The notes beneath the pieces were generated by a model, which made no database searches, had not been told where the DNA came from, and worked only from the letters and a program-made list of their open reading frames with translations. A program made the position numbers and the translations under genes. 32,845 nucleotides of DNA from a virus, in the IMG/VR virus record IMGVR_UViG_3300034374_005174, positions 1 to 32,845 of that record; one strand, 5' to 3'. Shown here piece after piece: positions 22,460-29,352 of the stretch. Within the stretch, counting starts at the first letter, position 1; each line of letters starts with the position of its first letter.

Positions 22460-22702
22460 TTGCTACAGTGTAATAAGGTTTTCCACTAAGCTACCAACAT
22501 AGGAAAACCGAAGATACAGGCTACATATATAACATCTGCATATTATATACCGGTACGCCTTTTAGGTTTGTTTTTTCCATAATAAAGCCTAATGCGCAGA
22601 AACATTAGACAATTTAAGGGTTAAGAAATAAGATACCATAGTAACAGTTGTTTCAACATGTCAGGTCTAGCTTGTATGGCCTTGGTAACCATGCAAGCAA
22701 AT

Positions 22703-22731
22703 CTGCGGTAGGTTTAGTGTGGTAGACTGCC
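22703..22731 (-). repeat. 29-nt repeated hairpin element, copy 2
   Basis: Matches 21875-21903 at 25 of 29 positions, all four changes being transitions. On the minus strand it comes 9 nt after the terminator at 22741-22768 and opens the long structured region. The same terminator-then-element order as in copy 1 argues for a functional cassette. Confidence 0.6.
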
Positions 22732-22740
22732 GTATAAAAA

Positions 22741-22768
22741 AGGCAGAACGCTTTTACACGCTCTGCCT
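22741..22768 (-). terminator. Intrinsic terminator after the paralogue at 22775-23293
   Basis: AGGCAGA at 22741-22747 pairs with TCTGCCT at 22762-22768, with a further CG/CG pair inside. On the minus strand a run of six T (plus-strand A run 22736-22741) follows. It begins 6 nt after the stop codon of the gene, a textbook intrinsic terminator. Confidence 0.8.
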
Positions 22769-22774
22769 GTTGTT

Positions 22775-23293
22775 TTAAACACTAGCCTGTTCGGTAGTGT
22801 TTCCGTCATTAGATGGTCTTTCAGCCATCCAGAACGGCTTGTTTTCGTTAACCATAAATTGGTCAACGTCTTCAAGTTTAGTATTGATGGTTGAGTACTG
22901 ATACAACGGCTTACCGTTAAGGCTAAGTATCCTTCCATCTTTACCTGCTGTGACTGGCGCAGCGTATCCGTCATGCCATGTAGTACGATGTACATACACT
23001 TCGACAGGTCTGCCAACAAGCTTGTTAATGCTTGTTCTGGCTTTAATGCCAAAAGCCTTAACATTAGCCGTAAAGGCATTTAAGAATACATAGAAAGTGA
23101 ATGTATCACTTAGCTTAGTATCACCGTTAATGCCTTTTAACAACTCCAACTGCACATCGCTAATGGCAGATGTATCACCTGACCAATTGTCTGGTAACTC
23201 GGTACGGTTTATAGTACCTTTGCACCATACTGACTGAAGCTTTGGGTTGGAAGTGTTGGCTACTTTAGCCACAGCAATTTTTAAACTTTTCAT
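22775..23293 (-). CDS. Phage protein of a two-member paralogous family, copy B (172 aa)
   Basis: Shares K-G-T-I-N-R-T-E-L-P, V-Y-V-H-R-T-T, G-R-I and P-L-Y-Q-Y with the protein at 19286-19780, in the same order and at similar spacing. The remainder differs, so the duplication is old. The protein is beta-rich with a polar tail (RPSNDGNTTEQASV). It is the first minus-strand gene next to the divergent control region and is closed by its own strong terminator, so it is a stand-alone, probably highly and early expressed gene. Function unknown. Confidence 0.7.
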   Translation of the reverse strand: MKSLKIAVAKVANTSNPKLQSVWCKGTINRTELPDNWSGDTSAISDVQLELLKGINGDTKLSDTFTFYVFLNAFTANVKAFGIKARTSINKLVGRPVEVYVHRTTWHDGYAAPVTAGKDGRILSLNGKPLYQYSTINTKLEDVDQFMVNENKPFWMAERPSNDGNTTEQASV

Positions 23294-23380
23294 AATAAAT
23301 GAAATTTAAGAAGTTAATAAATAGAAATACAATCCTTCGGCAATATTAGTATGGTTGACTAAATTACTCTTGTGTAATTA

Positions 23381-23399
23381 ATAATATATGATATATTAT
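23381..23399. promoter_or_regulatory. Perfect 19-bp A/T palindrome
   Basis: ATAATATAT at 23381-23389 and ATATATTAT at 23391-23399 are exact reverse complements around one G. It lies 88-106 bp upstream of the minus-strand gene at 23293. It could be an operator for a dimeric repressor or a DNA-unwinding site; in pure A/T DNA some palindromes arise by chance. Confidence 0.45.
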
Positions 23400-23609
23400 A
23401 TGGGGGGTATCAGTCTGCATAAATTTACGGGGGGCTGTTTTATATGGTGCATCTACACACACAGTAAACTCTTATGTTGCAATAACACAGACGTATAAGA
23501 CAAGTAAACTTGACACAAACTTAATTTAGTCGATAAAAACAGTACGTTCGTCGAAAAAATAAAAAATAATTGTACAAAAATTTGCTTTTTTCATACTAAC
23601 CACCGTAAC

Positions 23610-23638
23610 TTTACTATACGAAGGATGAGTATAGTAAA
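23610..23638. promoter_or_regulatory. Perfect 10-bp inverted repeat with 9-nt loop
   Basis: TTTACTATAC at 23610-23619 is the exact reverse complement of GTATAGTAAA at 23629-23638. It lies 150-175 bp upstream of the first plus-strand gene. It has no flanking U-run, so it is more likely an operator or RNA-processing hairpin than a terminator. Confidence 0.55.
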
Positions 23639-23729
23639 TTAAAACAACTGAAGTAGGCTGATATTGGTACGGTTTGTCCATAGTCTATCAAGTAGATTCA
23701 TAATAAGTTGGTCATAGTTTAAGGGTTTT

Positions 23730-23757
23730 AAAGCTGTTCTGTAAAAAGGACAGCTTT
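23730..23757 (+). terminator. Plus-strand intrinsic terminator upstream of the late operon
   Basis: AAAGCTGT at 23730-23737 pairs perfectly with ACAGCTTT at 23750-23757 and a T7 run follows on the plus strand. It ends only 28 nt before the first late gene. It must stop, or attenuate, plus-strand transcripts that begin inside the control region. Confidence 0.7.
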
Positions 23758-23773
23758 TTTTGTTTTTTATTAC

Positions 23774-23781
23774 TATATTTG
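23774..23781 (+). promoter_or_regulatory. Possible promoter -7 box of Bacteroidota type
   Basis: TATATTTG matches the Bacteroidota -7 consensus TAnnTTTG. It is only 4 nt from the ATG at 23786, so a transcript from it would have almost no leader. No TTTG sits at the expected -33 spacing; a TTTG lies just 11 nt upstream. The same box type occurs at 31934-31941 before another late gene. Confidence 0.35.
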
Positions 23782-23785
23782 TTAT

Positions 23786-24148
23786 ATGGAAGTAAAATTT
23801 GTAAAGAAAGTTGGCGCAGAGAAAGATATGTGGAAGATGGTCATCAATGTTTTGCAGACTATGTTACCAGAATCTAAGCATTTAACAACGAAAGAGTTAG
23901 ATGTGTATGCGCATGTTTTATCTAAAGACTTAATCGACAAACAGTTTAGGCAACCGCAAAGAGATGTTAATGCTAAGGAGTTAGGATTAAACGAAACTGC
24001 TTTTGCTATGCACAGAAGTAGGATTGCAAAAAAAGGGTGGATAATTGATAAGAGGCCAGACAAGTATGTTTCTAAACTACACAAGGAGGTTAAGGCAGAT
24101 AGACCTAAAGAAGTAAATATTAATATTAAGTTATTGATAGATGATTGA
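23786..24148 (+). CDS. Helix-turn-helix protein, first late-operon gene (120 aa)
   Basis: Residues 33-85 (LTTKELDVYAHVLSKDLIDKQF..., VNAKELGLNETAFAMHRSRIAKKGWI) follow a winged-helix layout: helix, recognition helix after 'LGLNETAF', then a closing 'L.KKGWI' strand. Such proteins open late clusters in several Bacteroidota phages that I recall, without known function. A regulator of late transcription or a DNA-binding packaging factor fits. It overlaps the next gene by 8 nt. Confidence 0.6.
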   Translation: MEVKFVKKVGAEKDMWKMVINVLQTMLPESKHLTTKELDVYAHVLSKDLIDKQFRQPQRDVNAKELGLNETAFAMHRSRIAKKGWIIDKRPDKYVSKLHKEVKADRPKEVNINIKLLIDD

Positions 24149-24428
24149 TAAAGTTGCTAAGAAACACAACATACCTAAAGAACAGGTAGAAGTAATTGTT
24201 AGTGATTTGTTTAAGAGCGTAAGAGAACATTTTAAATCACCTATGACTGTTAAGCACGGTGTTTTTCTTAATGGCTTTGTAAAGTTTAAATTAAAATACT
24301 ATAAAATAAGAAGGTATGTAATTGATAGGATGAGTGGTAAGGCAAGTGAGGTACATCAACAAGCATCATTAGACTACTGGATAGAATTATTAAACCAATA
24401 CGATAAATATGGAAATCATCAAGGGTAA
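24141..24428 (+). CDS. HU/IHF-like DNA-binding protein, divergent (95 aa)
   Basis: The first 50 residues (VAKKHNIPKEQVEVIVSDLFKSVREHFKS, then VFLNGFVKFKLKYYKI) follow the HU/IHF helix-helix then strand pattern, including the counterpart of the 'GFGKF' turn (NGFVKF). The long DNA-bending arm of true HU is short or absent. IHF-like proteins are known from crAss-like phages. It could shape DNA during packaging. It overlaps the next gene by 20 nt. Confidence 0.45.
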   Translation: MIDKVAKKHNIPKEQVEVIVSDLFKSVREHFKSPMTVKHGVFLNGFVKFKLKYYKIRRYVIDRMSGKASEVHQQASLDYWIELLNQYDKYGNHQG

Positions 24429-25023
24429 ATCCCAACTAAAAAATACATCTGTAGAAGATGTAGCATTTAAAGACCGTAAGAAAAACAGTCATTATTACAA
24501 CACAAAACCAGAAGCTATGGAAAACGCAGCATTTAAGAAAGATGCAGAACTTGTAGACAAAGGACTTAAAAGAACAGTTACTGAATCACAAGAATATAAC
24601 GCTAACATTACTAAGATTGATGAAAGGTTTAAGACTCTTAAGCCACTTAACTCTTATATTATTAGACTTTGTGTTGCAGAGGACTTACAGTTAGAGAGTG
24701 GTATTATTTTACCTAGTATTATGACTACTCGTAAACAAACCAATAGTGGTATATTAGGTGATAAGATTAATGACCCTTTTAAGTTTACTTCTAAAGCTGT
24801 TATTGTTGCAACACCTACACATGAACAAGAATTAAAGCAAGGTATGATGGTACAGGTAGTTAGACCTAGACCTATTGTAGATGGAGATAGCATTATTGGG
24901 TATGAGAATGAATACATACACCCAGATAATCCTGCTACACAAGCACCTACAAATATTAAGAACCCTAACTTTGGTTATGCTATCATACCAAGGCAAATGA
25001 TAAAAGTAATTATTGATGAATAG
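24409..25023 (+). CDS. GroES-like co-chaperonin candidate (204 aa)
   Basis: From about residue 78 the sequence runs LKPLNSYIIRLCVAE..., ESGIILPS, NSGILGD, SKAVIVATPTHE and LKQGMMVQVVRP. This is the order of GroES ('pL.dRV.v.......GI.lP......G.VvavG......vk.Gd.V'), and phage-encoded co-chaperonins such as T4 gp31 are known to assist capsid folding. The N-terminal 75 residues are a charged extension. If right, it would help fold the major capsid protein with host GroEL. The mobile loop is not certain, so I hold this at moderate confidence. Confidence 0.45.
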   Translation: MEIIKGKSQLKNTSVEDVAFKDRKKNSHYYNTKPEAMENAAFKKDAELVDKGLKRTVTESQEYNANITKIDERFKTLKPLNSYIIRLCVAEDLQLESGIILPSIMTTRKQTNSGILGDKINDPFKFTSKAVIVATPTHEQELKQGMMVQVVRPRPIVDGDSIIGYENEYIHPDNPATQAPTNIKNPNFGYAIIPRQMIKVIIDE

Positions 25024-25102
25024 GACAATTAAATTCTTTATAGGTATAATTCTTTGCACTATAGGCTGGATGGTTGTTTTATTACTATTAGCAGGTTTAT
25101 GA
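25016..25102 (+). CDS. Tiny single-span membrane protein (28 aa)
   Basis: The frame from ATG at 25016 to TGA at 25102 encodes 28 residues: a short basic start MNRTIKF, then a continuous hydrophobic span ending LLLLAGL. Its ATG overlaps the stop of the GroES-like gene (ATGAATAG) and its TGA overlaps the ATG of the next gene (ATGA), so it is tightly coupled on both sides. Such tiny membrane proteins before a membrane-anchored stalk protein could be part of a lysis cassette; this is inference. Confidence 0.55.
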   Translation: MNRTIKFFIGIILCTIGWMVVLLLLAGL

Positions 25103-25602
25103 ACAAGTATGTAAACTACGGAATATTATCAGCAATCATTGCAGTACTACTTGTATTTGCATATAAGTATGTATCTAGACCAGTAATTGTAAATGAGATA
25201 ATACAAGATACAGTTAGAGATACTGTATATATACAATCACCGCCTAAAGTAATTACAAAGGTAATTGTACAAGACACTTTTTTAATTGATACTATTTATG
25301 CTACAGATACTGTTATTGTAATGGACACTTATAGAGATACCATTATATATAGAGTAGTTGATGTTAGGCCAACACTACAACCTATCATTAATACAACAGA
25401 ATATAAATTTAATGAAGGTATGCTAAAAGAATCATACAGTAGATTAAGAGTGTATGGGGGTGTGTTAATTGACAGTAGAGGATGGGGGTATACTTCACCA
25501 ACCATATACTTTAATACAGACAGAATTAATTTTGGATTTAGTAAAACAATAAACAACAATGAATTTAAAATCACAGCTGCTATACGTTTGGGCAAAAATT
25601 AA
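25099..25602 (+). CDS. Membrane-anchored stalk protein, spanin-like or DUF6808-like (167 aa)
   Basis: The ATG at 25099 is used instead of the in-frame TTG at 25054, which lies inside the tiny upstream gene. Residues 6-25 form a transmembrane anchor. Next comes a repetitive stalk with periodic D-T (QDTVRDTVYI, VQDTFLIDTIYATDTVIVMDTYRDTII), then a beta-rich C-terminus with R-V-Y-G-G-V. The D-T repeat stalk with an N-terminal anchor is typical of Bacteroidota-phage proteins that I recall under DUF6808 and resembles an inner-membrane spanin in architecture. The role (spanin or envelope protein) is unproven. Confidence 0.55.
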   Translation: MNKYVNYGILSAIIAVLLVFAYKYVSRPVIVNEIIQDTVRDTVYIQSPPKVITKVIVQDTFLIDTIYATDTVIVMDTYRDTIIYRVVDVRPTLQPIINTTEYKFNEGMLKESYSRLRVYGGVLIDSRGWGYTSPTIYFNTDRINFGFSKTINNNEFKITAAIRLGKN

Positions 25603-25804
25603 AGACAAAAGTGCATTTTATTACATAATTGGGCATATAAAGCACAAGATTTATGGTAAAGAAATATATAATGTATTAAAACGTGCAAAAGAATGCCCTA
25701 TTTGTTTTGAAAGATGTTACTGCATAGAATGTGGTTGTGAAACAATTCCTTTATTTTTATCTGGTAAAAAATGTAAAAAATGGAATGGCAAAACAAAGAA
25801 ATAG
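25559..25804 (+). CDS. Small Cys-rich basic protein, possible zinc-binding (81 aa)
   Basis: After a basic aromatic N-terminal half, it has C-P-I-C-F-E-R-C-Y-C-I-E-C-G-C followed by a basic tail ending in WNGKTKK: six cysteines within about 15 residues, enough for one or two zinc sites. The pattern resembles small phage proteins with clustered CxxC pairs. It overlaps the stalk gene by 44 nt and the next gene by 25 nt, so the frame is constrained and probably real. Confidence 0.6.
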   Translation: MNLKSQLLYVWAKIKDKSAFYYIIGHIKHKIYGKEIYNVLKRAKECPICFERCYCIECGCETIPLFLSGKKCKKWNGKTKK

Positions 25805-26076
25805 ACCTAGGTAATTTAGAACCTAATAAGGACTACGCATTTAACTTTTTGTATATGGGTGGTTCTAAGATTATGACTGTAAAACCTGCATGTGGTTGTA
25901 CAGCAGCTAAAGTAGAAGATAACATTGTTAGCGGTATTTACAAAAGTGGTGCATTTCCACAGTATGCTAAAAGTCAAGGCTTTGCAGATGTAAAAGTTGT
26001 AAAGACTATTGATGTAATTACTAAAGACGATAAGAAACACAAACTGACTATTAAAGGACACTTGTATGATATTTAA
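25780..26076 (+). CDS. DUF1573-like small phage protein (98 aa)
   Basis: The order T-V-K-P-A-C-G-C-T-A-A-K-V, then G-I-Y-K-S-G-A-F, then V-V-K-T-I-D-V-I-T-K-D-D and L-T-I-K-G-H-L recalls the DUF1573 pattern 'C.CT......G.I.v.f...G.....i.v.tn......L.i.G.v'. This is a beta-sandwich domain common in Bacteroidota. The phage copy is a single domain without signal peptide, perhaps a small virion or decoration protein. Confidence 0.6.
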   Translation: MEWQNKEIDLGNLEPNKDYAFNFLYMGGSKIMTVKPACGCTAAKVEDNIVSGIYKSGAFPQYAKSQGFADVKVVKTIDVITKDDKKHKLTIKGHLYDI

Positions 26077-26392
26077 AAAGTTTCCTGTAGTGTATTCATC
26101 ACAACAAGATGAGCATGGTAACTATATAGAGTTTAGAGAAAGTATGTCTGCAACATTTGACAAAGAACCTTATATAAACAAAGAAGTAGTCATACCTACT
26201 TATATTAATGTAGCTGATTTAATAGTAATTGTACTTAGACCTGTTTTAGCAGGTGATGGTACTGTTATTGAAACTCAAACATTATTAGAACACGGTGAGA
26301 ACTTTATGCGCACACATTGGATTATAGACTTACCTGTTGAAGAAACACTACGAATATTAAATACTAACGATGAAAACATACTAGATGTATAA
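26066..26392 (+). CDS. Hypothetical late protein (108 aa)
   Basis: Unrecognised soluble protein of 108 aa with several beta-strand-like stretches (VADLIVIVLRPVLAGDG...). It overlaps neighbours by 11 and 8 nt. Its position just before the packaging genes suggests a virion or packaging accessory role, without sequence support. Confidence 0.6.
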   Translation: MIFKKFPVVYSSQQDEHGNYIEFRESMSATFDKEPYINKEVVIPTYINVADLIVIVLRPVLAGDGTVIETQTLLEHGENFMRTHWIIDLPVEETLRILNTNDENILDV

Positions 26393-27014
26393 ATTTATTA
26401 ATTCTGCTAATGGCGACTATAAAATAAATTTTTGGGAGATTAATCCGCAGATTGCTATTATACACCCATTTAGGCAATTGTATGAAAGAGATACTACTAA
26501 AGATAAAAGTGTATCGTCTTTAGAAATGTGGTGCATATTTATGTATTGTGACCCTAGTTATGACAATAAGATATTTAGATTACCTGCTGATAAAAAGTTA
26601 GACGCAATAAAATATGTAAACCCAGACTTTGATAAGGAAGATGCAGATATTGCAAAGTGTATTTTAGAATATGATGTGCATTGTTTAACTAGTGCAGCAC
26701 GAGCATTTAAAGAAGAAGAACTATCATTATTAAAAAGGGCAGAGTTTATTAAAGATGCGCCATATACATTTGATGAAATAGCAACTAATAGAAGTGGAGA
26801 GTATATGTACACTAAACAAGGTAGCCCTATTGTAATTAAAGGTACTGCTAAAGACTTAGATGCGATGCGTAAGAATACACTAACTATTTACAAGCAGTAT
26901 GAAGAAGTAAAGAAAATGTTTGAAGAAGAACAAGGAGAATTAAGAGTACATGGTGGTAGAAGGGAAAGTATATTTGAGAAAGGTGAACTGATAGAAGTAG
27001 ATGATAAAGATTGA
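26385..27014 (+). CDS. Protein upstream of TerL; small-terminase candidate (209 aa)
   Basis: A 209-aa protein with aromatic N-terminal part (INFWEINPQIAIIHPFRQLYERD), a conserved-looking SLEMWCIFMYCDPSYDN segment and an acidic, helical C-terminus (QYEEVKKMFEEEQGEL). It directly precedes TerL and overlaps it by 14 nt, where small terminase subunits often lie. No HTH or TerS signature can be seen, so this is a positional guess. I recall similar proteins upstream of TerL in crAss-like phages without assigned function. Confidence 0.6.
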   Translation: MYKFINSANGDYKINFWEINPQIAIIHPFRQLYERDTTKDKSVSSLEMWCIFMYCDPSYDNKIFRLPADKKLDAIKYVNPDFDKEDADIAKCILEYDVHCLTSAARAFKEEELSLLKRAEFIKDAPYTFDEIATNRSGEYMYTKQGSPIVIKGTAKDLDAMRKNTLTIYKQYEEVKKMFEEEQGELRVHGGRRESIFEKGELIEVDDKD

Positions 27015-29352
27015 TGACAAACCTATTTACACAGATTACATAAAGCTAGAAAACCAAGACCAATTTTTAGTTAAAGTACCTTTATTGCATCCAGATGACC
27101 CAAGGTATGCAGTATTTTGGTCTAAACAATTTAAGAACTGTATTGAAGGTGTATGGGGAGAAATGTTTGGTGGTTACAGATATATGCCTGGTAAGTTATA
27201 CTTTTACAAGAACTACTTTTTAATTCAAGATACAGATGCTAACAAACAAACTAGGTATGTAAGACCTAGAACAGATGATATAGAATGGGAGTTAGCATAT
27301 ATGTCATTAGAAGCACACGGATTTAGTGGCTTTGTAAACTCAGAATACACAAGTTTAGAGATTGCTAAAGAAGGTAAGGTTACTGATTTAATCATGCAAC
27401 GTTACCCAGAAGCAATAATTGATGGTAAGTTTAAAGAATATATACCGCCTAGAGAAAATATGCGTATGATTCATGATAAGCCACAAGGTAGAGCATTAAT
27501 GCAAAACCCAACGTGGAATGAGTTTGTGTTAGGTACTAGAGGTGGTGGTAAGTCATTTAGCGCAGCAGCAGAAATAGAACACGGTATTGTATTTGATGGT
27601 ACTACTATTTATAATGAAGACTTTAGACGAGGTAAACTAACTAGTGAATACATTGTAGGTAGTGCAGATTCAGATAAATCATCAGAATTGTGTAGTAAGG
27701 TAAGGGCATCTATAGAAGCAAAAGCTAACCCTAACTTTAGAGAGTTATTTGGTATATGGGGTAATCCAGAAGATGATGACTTTACACCAAGTCCTTTGTT
27801 TAAGGATATGACAGGTAGTTTAGTAAGTCCTAATAAAAAGAACCCTTATAGACACGAATATAAAGTACAGCTAGGTGGTAGATGGGTAACTAAAGGTACA
27901 AACTCTAAATTATTTCATGTAAACTACTCACCTAAAAAAGGTGATGGCGCACAGGCAGGTGCAGGGGGTAGATATTTAAAGAGTGTTATAGAGGAAGTAG
28001 GGTTGTTAGAAAATGTTATTGATGTACATACGTCTAACGATTCAACAGTAGCAAGAGATGGTGTAAGATTTGGTGTAGAAAGATACCAAGGTACATCTGG
28101 TAACATTGAATACATACAGGCATCAAAGAAAATGTTTTTAAGTCCGCAAGACTACAGAATATTAGCTTATGATAACCACCATGGTAGAGAAGGTAGAGAT
28201 GGTAAGGTAGGTTTCTTCTTACCTTTTTATATGGTATTAAGACAATACAAAGATAAAAATGGTAACACAGACTATGAAGCAGCAGCAGAACATATAAATA
28301 AGATTAGGGCAGAAAAAGCTAAATCATCTAACCCAGATGTACTTAGAGAGGAAAAGATGAACAGGCCATGTTTTATAGAAGAAATGTGGGTAAACCCTAA
28401 AGGTTATTTACTGCCGTATGATGAAGCTGTAGTTAGAGAGCGTGAGTTAGTAGAATTTGATAAGTACAAACAAAAAGAAACACCTGTAAGATTAATATGG
28501 GATAGTAGTGTAGGAGAAGGTATATATAATGGTGTAAGAATACAGATTAATCATGATGTAGAACCTTACAGAGAATATCCGATAGACCCAAGTAAACGTA
28601 AGACACCTAATGGCACAGTAGTTATATACGAATTTCCACAACTTATTAATGGTGTTGTACCACCAGATATGTATAGGTTTGTAGGACATGACCCTTATGT
28701 AGAAGAAGATTTAGATAGGGGAGGTTCTGTAGGTAGTACCTATGTAATAATGAATCCTAAATATGCAGCACAAGGATATAATGGTAACACTATTGTAGCT
28801 AGTTATATAGATAAGCCTATCGGTGGTTTATCAGAGTATTACGAAAACCAAGAGAAGTTATTAGCTATGTATGGTAATCCACTACAAGGGCTATGTATAG
28901 AGAAAAACAGAGGGCAAGATTGTAGAGCGCATTATATAAAAAAGAACAAAGCTTACTTATTAATGCCATCACCAAACAGAGAACAAGGAACTAATATTTA
29001 CCAAAAGAGTGTTACGTCTTATGGATATAATGTCGGTAATAGAATTGTTAAGTTACAATTAGCTAAAATGATGGCTGATTGGTTGTTAGAAGAAACAGAA
29101 CTTAATGATGGTATTAAAAAGAATATAGAAAGAATACCATGTTTATATCTATTAAGGCAGATTATGAATTATGATTTAGATGGTAACTTTGATGCAGTAG
29201 ATGGATTTAGAGGATGTATTGTAGCATTAAGAGAATATGAAAACTTACAAATATCAGAAGCAACTATTAATAAAGACAGAAAACAAACTTTTAGTAGGCT
29301 ATTAAGCAATCCCAAAATATTTAGAAATGGCAAAGCAACGCAAAGGGTATGA
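27001..29352 (+). CDS. terL: Terminase large subunit (783 aa)
   Basis: The packaging motor of the head. The ATPase domain has Walker A G-T-R-G-G-G-K-S at about residues 178-186 and a Walker-B-like S-V-I-E-E-V-G with catalytic Glu near 330. The RNase H-fold nuclease domain shows G-H-D-P-Y-V (about 561), C-I-E-K-N-R-G-Q (about 631) and D-G-N-F-D-A-V-D-G-F-R-G (about 730), which supply the acidic metal ligands. At 783 aa it is long for a TerL, as in crAss-like phages, which typically carry an extended N-terminal part. Its 3' end overlaps the portal gene by 26 nt. The Walker A and nuclease Asp/Glu residues all appear intact. Confidence 0.93.
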   Translation: MIKIDDKPIYTDYIKLENQDQFLVKVPLLHPDDPRYAVFWSKQFKNCIEGVWGEMFGGYRYMPGKLYFYKNYFLIQDTDANKQTRYVRPRTDDIEWELAYMSLEAHGFSGFVNSEYTSLEIAKEGKVTDLIMQRYPEAIIDGKFKEYIPPRENMRMIHDKPQGRALMQNPTWNEFVLGTRGGGKSFSAAAEIEHGIVFDGTTIYNEDFRRGKLTSEYIVGSADSDKSSELCSKVRASIEAKANPNFRELFGIWGNPEDDDFTPSPLFKDMTGSLVSPNKKNPYRHEYKVQLGGRWVTKGTNSKLFHVNYSPKKGDGAQAGAGGRYLKSVIEEVGLLENVIDVHTSNDSTVARDGVRFGVERYQGTSGNIEYIQASKKMFLSPQDYRILAYDNHHGREGRDGKVGFFLPFYMVLRQYKDKNGNTDYEAAAEHINKIRAEKAKSSNPDVLREEKMNRPCFIEEMWVNPKGYLLPYDEAVVRERELVEFDKYKQKETPVRLIWDSSVGEGIYNGVRIQINHDVEPYREYPIDPSKRKTPNGTVVIYEFPQLINGVVPPDMYRFVGHDPYVEEDLDRGGSVGSTYVIMNPKYAAQGYNGNTIVASYIDKPIGGLSEYYENQEKLLAMYGNPLQGLCIEKNRGQDCRAHYIKKNKAYLLMPSPNREQGTNIYQKSVTSYGYNVGNRIVKLQLAKMMADWLLEETELNDGIKKNIERIPCLYLLRQIMNYDLDGNFDAVDGFRGCIVALREYENLQISEATINKDRKQTFSRLLSNPKIFRNGKATQRV

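Larger units (their letters stand above)
22221..22702 (-). ncRNA. Long structured noncoding region (about 480 nt)
   Basis: There is no credible gene, and base composition is visibly richer in G+C than the surroundings. Perfect or near-perfect hairpins include TGCACT/AGTGCA at 22394-22409, GGTTTTCC/GGAAAACC at 22477-22509 and CTAATG/CATTAG at 22589-22608. The longest is a 10-bp stem, GCTTGTATGG/CCATGCAAGC, at 22670-22698 with one wobble. Further pieces are AGGTT/AACCT near 22322 and TACACT/AGTGTA at 22454-22471. This density suggests a structured RNA, either a long leader of the gene at 21963-22220 or an independent noncoding RNA. Strand is inferred from the flanking genes. Confidence 0.5.
23294..23785. 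promoter_or_regulatory. Divergent control region between the two transcription blocks (492 nt)
   Basis: No gene is seen here. It separates minus-strand from plus-strand genes and must hold promoters for both. Notable contents are a perfect 19-bp palindrome (23381-23399), two G6 tracts (23402-23407 and 23429-23434), a CAAGT-AA-ACTTG inverted repeat (23501-23512), A/T-rich DNA at 23540-23600, a perfect 10-bp hairpin (23610-23638) and a terminator (23730-23757). Such a mix would also suit a replication origin; no strand-switch or iteron test was possible. Confidence 0.6.

Noticed and set aside
22521-22580. A 19-aa minus-strand frame inside the structured spacer, starting MEKTNLKGVP
   Set aside because: Possible leader peptide, but nothing beyond an ATG and a stop supports it, so it was not listed as a gene.
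22714-23079. 121-aa minus-strand frame overlapping the gene at 22775-23293
   Set aside because: It lies almost wholly inside the paralogue gene in another frame, runs through its terminator hairpin and has no recognisable protein pattern.
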